Shown in pieces: positions 23,027 to 35,200 of a stretch of 64,000 nt of DNA; within the stretch, counting starts at the first letter, position 1; each line of letters opens with the position of its first letter. A program made the translations under genes and the position numbers. This DNA is from Hemerocallis citrina. Lineage: Eukaryota; Streptophyta; Magnoliopsida; Asparagales; Asphodelaceae. The notes below the pieces were generated by a model that was not told the origin of the DNA, did no database searches, and saw nothing but the letters and a program-made list of their open reading frames with translations. The stretch lies in assembly GCA_017893485.1 (NCBI GenBank), contig CM030366.1, forward strand, positions 98,284,085 to 98,348,084. Direction: 5' to 3'.

Positions 23027-26000
23027 TGTCACGCCCCGCTTCCCAAAATACGGGAACACAGGCACGTAACTGAGGCCCAGCGAATGATGCGATACATCAT
23101 TCATAAGCTGTATATTTAACTCAACAACAAGATAAGAATTTCAACCACGCAAGCATATAAAATCACAATAGGATAACAAAGTACATGACATAGTATATGA
23201 CATAATACATGACATAACCAACAACTGGAAAAGAAACATAGTTATGTTAGGGTTATATACTGAAAGCATCACTTTTGTATTAACTTTATTTCCTTATTTT
23301 TTTTTGAGTGAGAATCATATGGGCATATGTTTGCATATTGTGTTTATTATAATATTAATGCAAGTATCTGATATTCTATAAGGTTGATAATATGGTGTGA
23401 GGTGACACACAGAAGATCATATTATCAGTTCCCTATGGAATATATAAATAGTTCACAACCTAGACGGAATTGGATAATCCATTTGAAAGGTTGTAGTGTA
23501 ATCTGGTATTAGTCTATCTTGACTATAGGTTTACACTAGTACACTTTGTGTGTATTGAACAGGACCACTTGAGGTTGTTCTCTTTGTACTGACTATAAAA
23601 GAGAACAAACACCTCTGTTATTATGGATGCTTATGCTCTTAATCCAGATATAATAACAGACATGTATATGCAGTGTGCATTACTTTGACTCATAAAAGAG
23701 TGAGATTCATTATAGATCAACAACCTCTATGAATTGGGTAATAGCATTGTATGTATGATGGGTTGGTGATTGTAAAAGGAATCCATGTCCCGATACGTCG
23801 GGTTGATGATGTCCCCTTAAGGAGCTCATAAGGATTGTCATGTAAACCCTGCAGGTGGATTACATCCGACATGACAAATAAAGTTGAGTGGTACTACTTA
23901 AGGATAAAAAATGTTGATCAATATAGTTGTCAGTAACTTAATTTGATCAACGGACATTCGATATCTTAACATGGGGAGCTCAACGAGCATATAATAAAAG
24001 GAGCCCATAAATATAATTTGGGATTAGGAAGGTAGTGCAACAATAGCTCCTTAGTGAACCGAGCTATTGTTAATGGGCCTGGGTTGTGTGTTCGGGCTGA
24101 ACACGGGATACCCAGATTCGTTAGGAGACCTAACCCTAATTTCTCCTCATGGTCCCTACCGTAGCCTTATATATATCCTCTATTTCTCTAGCCGTCATTG
24201 ATCATCTGAAATATAAGATTTTTTCTCTAAATTCGTGATTCACGTAAGGAGAGAAAGAGAGGTCAGCCAAGGAGAAAAAAGGTTGGGAGATCGTCGCCCA
24301 CACGACGTCCAACCCGACGAAGGAATACGTGCAGAAGATCTTGGGGTCGCTGTCGTCTTCTTCTCATCGCAGGTATAATTCGTGAACCCTAGATTCCGCT
24401 ATATAGGGTTAGATCACGTATTTAATCTGTTAATCTTTTATAATCGATACGCACACCAATCCGTAGTCCTGGGAATCATCTCAGTTCCATCAAGTTACGG
24501 GTCAAACACGCCCGGATTACAACAAAGATTACATGAATAAAATATGAATTAAAATAACATGAAATTAAACAACACTAAAATCTTTGCTCAGCAACACCTT
24601 CGGGTAATTCTCCATTTAGGCCTGCAAGTATATTATTACAAAAAGAAAAAAACAAGGAGGTACCTGTTAATGCAAGTCACGGGCCGCAAGTGGTACAAGC
24701 TAACGGGACAATTATAAAACAAAACAAAAGCAAGAAAAGAACAGAGAATCAAGAATCATATAATAGGATAAATATAACATGCAAATAGAAAAACAAGACA
24801 TCATGGAACAAGTGACATGCATGAAAAATAAGTAAATGAATCCAATAGAAACATGTAACATGTAAACGAGTAAGCAAGCAACGTGTCTACATTAACATGT
24901 AAACAAGTAAACAAGTCATCATGAACATGTAACATGTAATTAGATCATGCAAGTGTACGTGTTAATGCCATGTCTTTTATTAATCTAACTAGGTAGCACT
25001 TCATGCGTCCCATACCACATGGTTGCTACTCGCAATCAAGTGAACGTTTAGACTAGTGGTGGATTCTATAGGTCACGTACTTAGGAAAATATGTCATGTC
25101 AAGTATATCTTGTATCAAGATACGTGCAATGTGGAACATGTAGTGTAACTTGTAACGTGCACATGTAAACCTGTAATTTAGCAAACTTGCAACTTGTAAT
25201 TTGCAATTTGCATCGAGGAACCACGAGCCCCCGTCCGAGTACGCTCTTCTATATTATCCACTACTAAATTTTTTTCCTTTATACCCCGGCTTGTTATCTT
25301 TTTATTACAATCAAACATGAAAAAAAACTATATGCAACAATAAGGACGGTAACATGACAGGATCAAGTATCAAGACTTATGCAATGCAGAAAAACATATT
25401 TCAGGGTCTATAAAACATATTGATGCGACTAATGGCATGTATAAAACTTAATCAAGGATAAAAGATATTATAACAACATGCAACCTAGTAACAATCAATT
25501 CATGCACAACATCATGTATAATTATAAAATTATATATGTATGTATCGTGTTCATGCAATGCATATGGTGACAAAGTATTCGCGATCATGTACGAATACGG
25601 GATCAATAGATTATATATAATACGAATAGAGTCAAGAAATATACTTGCGGTATTTTACAAAGGAGCTTGTACTAGAACAAACGAGTTGTACAGGGGATAC
25701 TTGCCTGTTAGTTGACGACAATAAAATTGAAACAAGAATAACGGGATCAGAATCCCGGGTAGCAGAACACGTGCAAGATATGTGACAGCCACGCCAAATC
25801 AACAACTCCAATCAGATTCTTTTTTACAAGCACCCAACAGCAACAAAAGCAAACTCCAACACAGCAACAACTCCTTCAATAAACTCCAAGACAGCAACAC
25901 ACCAGTTTCACTTCACAACACCAAACTCCAATAAACACCAATACAATTAGATCACTCTCCCAATAAACACCAAACAGTAATCTTCACTTCACAGTAACAT

Positions 26001-27491
26001 ACTGAATCAACCCAACCACCAATACAATACTCCAATCAACCCAAAACAACAACAAAATTAATCATGCCCCTTCTCCCAACCAAACACCAACACATCAATA
26101 CACAGCAACAATAATTCCCCAATCCACTTCTTCTTCTTCACGGCAAGACAGAGAGAGAAGGAGAGAAAGAGAGAAAGAGAGAGAACGGGCGGGAAAATAA
26201 ATGGCGACGGGGACGAAGGAGGGGTCGAGCGGCGAGGAATTCCGGTGGCCTGCGCGTGGTTGACAACGGAGCAGAATGGAGGGCGAGCTCGGCGGGGTTT
26301 AGCGACAGCGGAGGTGAGCAGACTGGTCGGCGAGGGGATGAGAGCGAGAAGGTGGAGCGACTGGTGGAGACTTCGACTTCAGCAATGGTTCGAGCAGAAG
26401 GAGGGCGATGCTTCGAGAGGTTGATGGAGGACTTCGGGGGTTTGCGGCTGTCGACGGAGTTGTAGTGGAAGGAGCAGCAGCACTGGGGAACCAGGGAGGC
26501 GATGGCGCAGTCGATGACGGAAGAGGTGGTGGTCGCGACTGGGGAGGTAGGGGAACACGGCAATGGCTGGCGGCGCGTCGACAGTGGGAGAAGGCGGCAC
26601 TGGATTGAGCGGGAGGCGCTCGGAACTGGCAGTCTCGACTGAGGGGTAGTCGAGGGGGACGATGGGGAAGAAGGCGGAGCGACTTCGATGGTGAGGTGCG
26701 GCGTTGTGTAGGAGGCGCTTGGAGACAGTGCGGAGGAGATGGATATGTTGGGTTCTTTGTGGTGATGGCGTCGACGAGGGTGTGAGAGGAGAGGGGAGCG
26801 TCGGGTTGTCGAGGTCGGGGTGAGGTGCTCGAGGGAAGCTCGAGCGGAGTGGAGCAGGCGGTGCGAGCGGGAAGGTGACGACGAGGTGGGGCTGTCGAAT
26901 TCGGGGAAGGAAGAAAACGGGAGAGTTGGGGTGACAGGTTGAAGATGATGAGAAGGGGTTCTGTTCTGAGTTTTGTTTGTTTGTTTCGAAACAGAGGGGG
27001 AGGGAGATAATAGAGTATGGGATAGGAATATATATATAATATAATAATAAATTAATGGGGTTAGAGAGAGTAGGGGGTAGTTAATAGGTTATGGGGGATT
27101 GTGCATATGCAGAGTGGAGAGGAGTTGGAGTATGGGACAAAAAGTGGGGTGAGTAAATAAATCTGTATACGGGTAGGTGTCTGCACAATTATGAGTTCTG
27201 GTTTAGTGGGCTTGGGTTTCAAAATATTAAATAAAATAATTAAGATATTGGGCTAAACAATTGGGCTTAGATTAATTATATAAATAAAATAAAACCAAGA
27301 TATGGAATTGGGTTTATGATAACAACTGGGTTCAAATCAAAATGCAAGCTTGGGCTTACAATAAACAATTGGGCTCCAAAAATAATTTAAATAACAAAAT
27401 CAATTAGGGAAAAATAGTTATAAGATACCGAGGGTTTAAATACGGAAAGATACTTTAAAAAAAATACGTATTAATGGAAACAGGGGTTACA
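23027..27491 (-). repeat. Solo LTR of a chromovirus related to 147-10117
   Basis: Read on the minus strand it begins TGTAACCCCTG (27491) and ends GGGGCGTGACA (23027), the same ends as the chromovirus LTR. It shares the sequence around CGCTGGGCCTC and the ACATGTAA minisatellite. There is no internal region or primer site, so it is a solo LTR left by unequal recombination. The flanking five bases are GTTTT and ATTTT, a target duplication with one mismatch. Net of the nested LTR it is about 3.2 kb. GC-rich open frames at 26138-26608 are part of the LTR, not genes. Confidence 0.85.
23245..24492 (+). repeat. Nested solo LTR (1248 bp) with AGTTA target duplication
   Basis: It begins TGTTAGGGTTATATACTG, ends AGTTCCATCA, and is flanked by AGTTA on both sides (23240-23244 and 24493-24497). 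The 5-bp duplication and TG...CA ends identify an LTR insertion with no internal region. A CTTATATATATCC box near 24164 is a plausible promoter. It looks copia-like, but no coding region is present to prove the superfamily. Strand is inferred from the box. Confidence 0.8.
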
Positions 27492-27910
27492 ATTTTTTTT
27501 GTCACCAAACAAACTCGTGCGTCACACACACACCTCCATCTCCATTTATCAACACGTATATCACACGTGCAAATCAAACTTTTCAAAGTTTTCAAAGAAA
27601 CAAATATTTTTTAAATATTTTTTTCACCATCAAGCTCGTGCATCGCACGCGCACTTCTATCTCCATTTATCTCTATTTATTAATACGTACATCGCACGTG
27701 CAAATCAATGTTTTCAAAGTTTTTATTTAATTTTTTTTGGAATTATGTGTATCACCTGTTTAACTTAACTTTTTCAAATAAAACACTACTTTCTCATCAA
27801 ACAAAACTGGGCACCACATGTACAACTCCAGCTCTATTTATTAACATTACATCACGTGTGCAAATCAGAGTTCTTTCTTCAACATCCTTTAAAACTTAAG
27901 AGTATCTCCC

Positions 27911-28138
27911 GTTCAACTCCATTTTTTTTATTTAAATAAGACATTCATCCCGCGTGCTAATTACTATTGATTTACATATATCGCACGGTTTAACTCCAAG
28001 TCTTTATTAGAACGTGCATCTTCTGTTCAACTCCATTTTTTTATATTTAAATAAGACATTCATCCTGCATGCTAATTACTACTGATTTACATATATCGCA
28101 CAGTTTAACTCCAAATCTTTATTAGAACATGTATAGTG
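27911..28138 (+). repeat. About 114-bp tandem duplication
   Basis: The block starting GTTCAACTCCATTTTTTT at 27911 repeats at 28025 with the same continuation (AAATAAGACATTCATCC, TTTACATATATCGCAC). It lies inside the 3' half of the Helitron, just before the terminal hairpin. Confidence 0.7.
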
Positions 28139-28155
28139 CACGTGAAACTTACTAG

Positions 28156-28359
28156 TATATATAAATCGAAGATCATATATGCTTTTTTGGGATTCATATA
28201 AAAATATGGATCGTAGAGGATCCAGCCAATTATGGGGACCGATGGCCCATACCAAAATCTTTATACATAAACCCCCAAAAATATCTGTTCAAAATTGCAA
28301 ATACCCTCCAAAGTCTTAAACTCAATCGAAAAACTGCCACGCCCCCCTCCCATTTCTTC
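28156..28359 (+). promoter_or_regulatory. Displaced upstream region of MORF9
   Basis: This stretch lay next to the MORF9 leader before the foldback at 28360 inserted. It contains CCAATT near 28227 and a weak TATA-like TTTATACATAAA near 28259. It now sits almost 900 bp further from the ATG than it did. Promoter function is inferred from position only. Confidence 0.35.
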
Positions 28360-29232
28360 GAATTTTTTGCCGTACTAGGCCACTCTTTGATAGTATTTGC
28401 GTTTTTAGGCCAGGTCCCAAACTATTAGCGTTCGTGGGCTAGCTTCTGCCACGTCAGCAGCGGCCGCTATTGGGAATAGCGGCCTCTTCATAGATACCAA
28501 TTTTGTGCCCCCACACTTGGCTGTGTACGAAGGGGATCAGAAAATGAAGATGTCGCTATTGGCACTAGCGACCTCTTCTAACTGAGGTCGCTAGTGGCAA
28601 TCGCGACCTCAGATGCCCGAATGCTTCTAATTATGAGTCTTGGATGTTTATACCAAGGTCGCGATTACCAATCGCGACCACAGGTATGATAGGTCACGAT
28701 TGACATTAGCGATTATGCTGTTTGCCAAATCAGCTTATTCTCTGTGATGTTTATACTAAGGTCGCGATTACCAATCGCGACCATAGTTATGATAGGTCGC
28801 GATTGACATTATCGATTATGCTATTTGCCAAATCAGCTTATCCTCTGTGATGTTTATACTAAGGTCGCGATTACCAATCGCGACCACAAGTATGATAGGT
28901 CGCGATTGACATTAGCGATTATGCTGTTTGCCAAATCAGCTTATGTGAATGTGACTCATAATAGCCTACCACTGTGGTCGCTATTGGGAATAGCGACCTC
29001 AGTTGGAGGAGGTCGCTAGTGGCATTAGCGACCTTCTTTACATATACTCAGCCCAATTCTCCCGTACTCTACCAAGTGTGGGAGTGCAAATTTGGTGGAT
29101 ATGAAGAGGCCGCTATTCCCAATAGCAGCCGCTGCTGACGTGGCAGTGGCTAGCCCACAAACGCTAATAGATTGGGACCTGGCCTAAAAACGCAAATATT
29201 ATTAAAAAGTGGCCTAGTACGGCAAAAAATTC
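28360..29232. mobile_element. Mutator-like foldback MITE in the MORF9 leader
   Basis: The ends are mirror images: GAATTTTTTGCCGTACTAGG at the left and its complement at the right. The imperfect inverted repeat extends about 130 bp inward, through TTTTTAGGCCAGGTCCCAA and GCGGCCGCTATTGGGAATAG. Both sides carry the 9-bp duplication CATTTCTTC (28351-28359, 29233-29241), the size expected for Mutator-like transposases. The centre holds 103-bp tandem repeats full of TCGCGATT palindromes. No transposase. It ends 48 bp before the MORF9 start codon. Confidence 0.87.
28643..28951. repeat. Three 103-bp tandem repeats, each containing palindromes
   Basis: Units start GATGTTTATAC at 28643, 28746 and 28849. 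Each holds GGTCGCGATTACCAATCGCGACC (a near-perfect inverted repeat), written here only as a motif of 23 bases with centre ACC. Each also holds GGTCGCGATTGACATTA and a GCCAAATCAGCTTA tail. The spacing is constant and the copies differ at only a few positions, so the triplication is recent compared with the outer inverted repeat. Confidence 0.82.
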
Positions 29233-29280
29233 CATTTCTTCCTCCTTTTTCTTCTTCTCGACTTCTCTCATTCTCCAACA

Positions 29281-32200
29281 ATGGCGACTCCTCTCACCAC
29301 TCTCTCCTCACTCCACCTCAAAACCCCATCAATCTCCAGCTTCAAAACCCAACTCAACAACCCCTCCTCAACTCTTGTCAGCCTCCAACCTCTCAACCCC
29401 TCTTTCACTCCGCCCTCCCTCATCAACCCCACACCACTCCTGAAGCCATCCAGCCGTCCAAATGTCAAGGCCATGGCAGTCAGGAATAACAATAACAACA
29501 ATAGTGGTGAGCCCCGAGAGACGATTTTGCTGCCGGGTTGCGATTACAATCACTGGTTGATTGTAATGGAGTTCCCTAAAGACCCCGCGCCTACGAGGGA
29601 GCAGATGATTGAAACTTATCTCAATACTCTCGCTACTGTTCTTGGAAGGTAAAGAGTTCAAGATTACGCAAGTAGTTTGATTGACCCATTCGAGGATTCT
29701 TGTCAAATTTTGCATATTGGTTATGTTTTTCCATAGAATAAGTGATGCGAAATAGGGAGAAATTTTGTTTTTTTTTTGTTAATGTGGGGCAACAATTTTG
29801 ATTCGGCAGTTTTTGCTTTTATGTGCGAGTAATTCAATGGATTTATGGCTAATTTATTAGAGGATCACTTGAGTTTACTAGGTTCGCTGTAAAAGGTCTC
29901 TTTTCTTTTTAGGATGAAAGATCTTATGAAGGCTTACCTGTGATCTCATTATCTAGAGTGCAATATCACTTGTCAAAGATCTTAGAAGTTCAAAATAGGG
30001 AACTCTGTTGTTTCTTTTACTAATCTACTGACCCACTTGTGCAGTCTTCTTAGTTTAGCTTGTTCAGTTCTCACTGAAGGAGTCAGTTTTGTTTCATAGT
30101 CCTTTAAAAAGTTTAAGTTATGAAATAGATCACTTGTTTAATTAGGAAAATTCCCTTTTCTAGGTGGATCTGGTGGATTGAAATTCTAAGAAAGCACCTT
30201 CCACAAGTTCGATCTTCTGCTCACAACTTTTTATCTAACTCTCAAAAGGCTTGGGAAAATAGGATATAGTCCAACAAGAAGGATTAGCTATGGATATAGG
30301 TCCGAAACTTTTGAAGTATTTATTGATCTTAGATGATTCCATCTGGAGAATGGGTGACATTTCTGTGGTGGGCAAAAAAAAAAGTAAGAGTTTGTGGGCA
30401 CTTATTTGAAATCTCACACAATGTACCTGATATATACATTGTACTAGGAAAAACTAGTATAGAATTTTGGCTCCTATTTAGTATGTGGCATTTGGCAGTG
30501 GGTCTTAATTTTAAGTATATATAGGGATAGACTTTGGATTTTGTATTTTTTCACACAAAGTGAAGGCATCTAGATGATCAGTTACTAAAATTGAGTTGGC
30601 ACAGTGTAATTAATCCTTCATTCACTAGTTATTTGAAAATTAGATTGGAATTGGTAATTGTTTCTATACGCTTCAGGTCATCCAATTGAATTCTCATTTG
30701 TTACTGTACAATGATTGTTGTAAACTTGCAATATCTTTTCCTAATAGTTCTTCTGAAATTATAAATGTAGTAGTTTTCTATGTTTATTTTTATTTTAGTT
30801 TTGCTATTCTCTTTGTTGTTTGTTCTACTACTTGTTTCAAATGCCGGGATGGGCAGAATGAATTATTGTTGTTTGTCAATAAAGGATAGTTGAGCAACTT
30901 CTGTTCAATAGATTGGTAACGTTGAACTTATGCTGGAAATATGTTAAATGGACTTCTCATGTTTTTAAGTTTGTAACATATATCATACTGCAGGTGTGGA
31001 GTATCTTTTTTGTTGAGAAATTGAAATTTTTAGGTTGCTTTTGGCTGTCTAACTTGTGTTCTATCTTGTTTGAAATTTAACCTAATTATTTGCAACACGT
31101 TCTATAACCCAATATTACACCTCTCTCCCATTTTTTGAATGCTTGTTAGAATGGATTGTTTATTTATCCAAAGAAGGACATAGTTAAGTAATTTAATGTA
31201 AGTCAGTGAATTGCACAGTTATTGGGTATATCACATAAACAATATTAAATGCAATTAGCTTTATGTCATATACTGAATATGAAGTATCCTTTTTGCTAAT
31301 CACTTTGTAATTGAACTATCCCTATTATTCTAAATATATAAACAATGAACAATTGACAACTATGCTACCACCTATCATCATTTAAAAATAAAAACTTTTT
31401 TTTTGTTAATAGATCACCCTTGATTTTCTCAACTCTTCAACCCCCTCTCCTAGTAAGAAACCTATAGTAAAGCCATCAAACCTTCCAAATTTGAAAGGGA
31501 TAGCAGTCAGTAGAAACAACAACATCCCTTCTCTCTCATTTGAAAATCAATAGTAAGCTATCAAGCATTTCAAATGTGATGGGAAATGGGAATGGCTGTC
31601 AATAGAAACGACAACAGTGAGCTGAAGGAAGTGAGCTGAAGGAGATGATTATCAACAGCAGGGGTGGCCATAGAAATGATAATGCTACCAAGTTGTGATT
31701 GCAACTGGTTGATTGTTATGGAGTTATAAACACTTATCTTAGTACTCCTACTACGCTTATCTCAGTTGAAAAGGAAGGTAAACTGATGTAAACTTAACCA
31801 TAAATAGAGAATTTTCAAGAATATTAAGTTTACCAACACGTGATGCTGATTAAGTTAGAAATTAAACTATTAATCGATTTGATGGATTTTCAAGATATGA
31901 GATAAGTATAACAAGCCCAATTAAAAGTTCACGCATAATAATCAACAATTACACCTAAGTGTGACTAGCCAGTAAGATATTCAATAACGATTTGTATTCT
32001 AATTAGCAAGTAGAAGCACACACTCAATATTTGTGGGGAACAGATAAATCAAATAATATTCTAGAGATGCTAAAGCAGTATTACAAATATTTAAGAAGTG
32101 GAAAGAAGTTACCAAGTTCGTAGGCAGGGTTACGATGTTGTTGGCTTTGAACCTGGATCTAACCCAAACATTGTTGATCTGCGGTGGATGATGGCAGTGG

Positions 32201-35200
32201 CGACGTCGGACGGTGGGGTGCTGATAGGGGTGCGGGTGAGACAGCAACGACGGGGCATCGGTGACAGGCCGACGATGGTCGCAGGAGTTGGGGGAGTCGA
32301 AGCTGGGGATGTGCGGGGGTGAAGAAGTCGGGCGGTGGTGCTGACTGGAGGGCGATAGAGGTGGTTGGCGGTGGTGGGCAGCGATGAGAGGCATTGGGTG
32401 CTGGAGGAGATGGGGGTTGGGGTGACGACGATGTGAAGCCGCGATGGGGGCGGCTGGCGATAGAGGTGGTGGTCGACGGGGGTTTCGGGGTGAGGAAACG
32501 ATGAGTTCGGGGCAGTGGGGAAGAAGATGACGGAGATGAGAGAGGGGATTGGGAGTAGGGTGTGGTTTTAATTAATTAGGGTTATGATTTTGTTTTTTTC
32601 GATAAAAGATTTGGGGATTTGGGGGTATAGTTTAGAGCTTCTCACAAGCACTAAACTTTATTAGGATTTCTCATAAATCCTAATAATTTTCTCAATTGTC
32701 TCACACAAAAAACGATGAAGAACAATAACTCAATACAATAATTTTTTTAATCAAGAATAGCATTTTATTTCATTAATCAAGAGGCCTATATATAGGCTCA
32801 AAACAATTCAAAACAAATCTAAAATAAATCTGAAACAAATCTCTCAAATTTAAAACAAATCTCTCAAATTAATCTCTCAAATAAACTACATATGGCTAAA
32901 TCTCAAAATAAAAATAAAACATATTTGATGTCCTCATCATTCTCTCCGGGTGGGAGATGGCTCGATCCACTCGTGTCAAAACCAGTAATCCTATCAAGAT
33001 GCTTCAAAAGATCTGGATCCAAATGTGGGAGCTCCTCACGATCACTCCAAGTGTCATCCAACTTCGGTTTGTTTTTCTACCTCACCAAATATTTATGAAT
33101 ACTACCATATCTGGTAGATATTATCTGATTATCTAAAATATTATCCAATTTGTTTGTCGGTGGGTAAGTAGTATCAGGTAAAGTGGAAAATGTGGAAATC
33201 TCACAATTAGGCTGCGTCGTTTTCAAGTCAGCTTAAGAGAGAGCTCAGATCAAAAGACAAAGTCACTATCCTTATTCTTAGCTTTGATCGTCTATTGTAT
33301 ATTTCTCTCAATATTTCTAGCTCATCTATAAGAAAATTTTTAAGGTTAAATTTTGAGCCTTCATAAAGTACTAGATCCTCAATATTGAAAGTCTTACTTT
33401 TGCCAAAACCTTCAGAAAGGTCAACGACAGACATTATCATTGATTTTATGCAGAATTTTAGATGGGTCTGCGACACTTATGTTTAATTTCTTAACAGATT
33501 CAGTTGGAAACCGTTCCAGACGAATTCGAATCATTACTTCATCACCAACATCAAGAGTTTTAAATTTTCTTCTAGTATTTGCTATTAATTTGTAGTTAAA
33601 ATTATTCTTATTAATTTTCTTGAAAATTTTTCTATGCAAATCATAAATGCAAGATGCAAATGTGGATGCAGACTCTGTGACTCTAGGATGTTTTAACACA
33701 TAAATAAAATCTATGGGCTGCCAAGTGACTTGGGAAGGAATGAGTGACTCAGGTACATTCAGTGGAGGTGATTGGATTGACCGAATACAGTGGAGAGGCT
33801 GGTTATCCTTTTCTTCACCAAAGTCATCACTTACATGAGGTTCATAGGTAAACTCATTGTCGGGCTCATCAGCAATGACAGCGGTACCTTCTACAATATT
33901 GATTCTACTGGGGCTGGGACAATTGCCAGAAATATGGTTGTATCCCTTGCATTTATAACACTTAGTAAGAGGTTCAATCTTAGAATAGTCTTTTTCAATG
34001 TTCTTACTCGTGTTATTATTCCTAAGTGAATAGAGATTTGAAGTAGGCTTGCTTGGGTAAGACTTGTTGGGGGTACGGAGAAGAGGAGGGCTCAGTCCTA
34101 GAGGGCTCAGTAGAGGTCATTTTAGAGGAATAATCTCTCGGATCGCTGGACTTGTAGGGAAAACTTGCTGTAAGGGAATCCACATCGAGGACAATGGTAT
34201 AAGCTGCTGCCAATGAATCCACATTTCTATGAATTAGTTCATTCCTAAGATCGGCTTGTAGTCCAGCTCTGAACCTAGAGAGAATTTGTTCTTCGCTCTC
34301 TTTACCTAGGGCATTACACCGAATAAGGAAGTCGTCAAACTTATCAACATACTCTTGGGTGGATTTGCTTCCTTGATAGAGTTGGTTCTACGAATCCAGC
34401 AGTCGGGTGTGGAACGATAACGACACATCTCTCAGTGAGCTTCTCTTTCATGGCTTTCCAAATGGATATGGGTGTCAAGCCTCGGCCTCTACGTGCGTGT
34501 TCAAGATTGGTCCAATGTTGTTGAGCCTTACTAGTCAATTTTATAGTTGCAAATTTAACCTTCAGGACTTCGCTCATGTCAAACCACATGAAGTCGTGGT
34601 CCATGGCACGTATCTAATCGAGATAAGCTTGGGGTTCCATACGGTCTTCAAAGTGGGGAACATCAGTCTTAACGTTCTTCTTGTATTGCAAATCAGGACA
34701 CGTTCTTGACGTCGATCGTCACGAACATTTTCTTGAGGGATCCGACGATAAAGTTCACGGGTAACATTTTGATTCAATTCCACTTTTTTAAGCCTCTGGT
34801 TGCTATTGGCAAGAGTTACTTGAATGATAGTTAGGGTAGTGAAAATATCGGAGTTGTCCATCTCAGTTCGAGGAGGGGCTTGCTGAATTCTACAGTTCCT
34901 GATTGGGTGGTTTGGGAGGGACAAGAAAGGCTCTTTGGGATTTGTGATGGTGCTGCGAAGACGCATTCACCAACACTAGAAAACTGGGTCGTGGGGACAT
35001 ATGTTTGCTGAAATTTGGGAAAACGTATCCTAAGTGCACTTGACTCGAGTTTTTTTGTAAATAAATCTGAAATGATCTAAAAGAAAGAAGGAAAGAAGAA
35101 TTTAAAAAAAGACTTCTAAAATGATCCTAAATGAATGCAAAAATTATGACTAAATGATGCAAGAACTAGGGTTTTTAAAAAAGCTTCACTCTGATACTAA

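Larger units (their letters stand above)
22969..28155 (+). mobile_element. Non-autonomous Helitron carrying a solo LTR
   Basis: It starts TCTACTATATTAATGGGAG after A. It ends CTAG at 28152-28155, followed by T, behind an ATGTATAGTGCACGTG-type hairpin remnant. The start resembles the mini-Helitrons at 42739 and 45011. Apart from the nested LTR (23027-27491), about 720 bp is its own. That part includes a roughly 114-bp tandem duplication and repeated TCGTGC(A/G)TC(G/A)CAC motifs at 27510-27700. There is no RepHel gene, so it must be mobilised in trans. Confidence 0.68.

Noticed and set aside
26138..26608. GC-rich open frames that look like a short plant gene
   Set aside because: They lie within the solo chromovirus LTR and code for low-complexity Ser/Pro/Arg sequence on one strand and Gly/Glu on the other.
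28643..28951. Regular repeats that superficially resemble a CRISPR array
   Set aside because: Direct 103-bp units without unique spacers inside a transposon of a plant genome.
32098..32322. Gly/Val-rich frames in G-rich DNA (32098-32322, 31999-32394)
   Set aside because: Part of an LTR; the same block recurs in the partner LTR at 35521-35960 with different frames.
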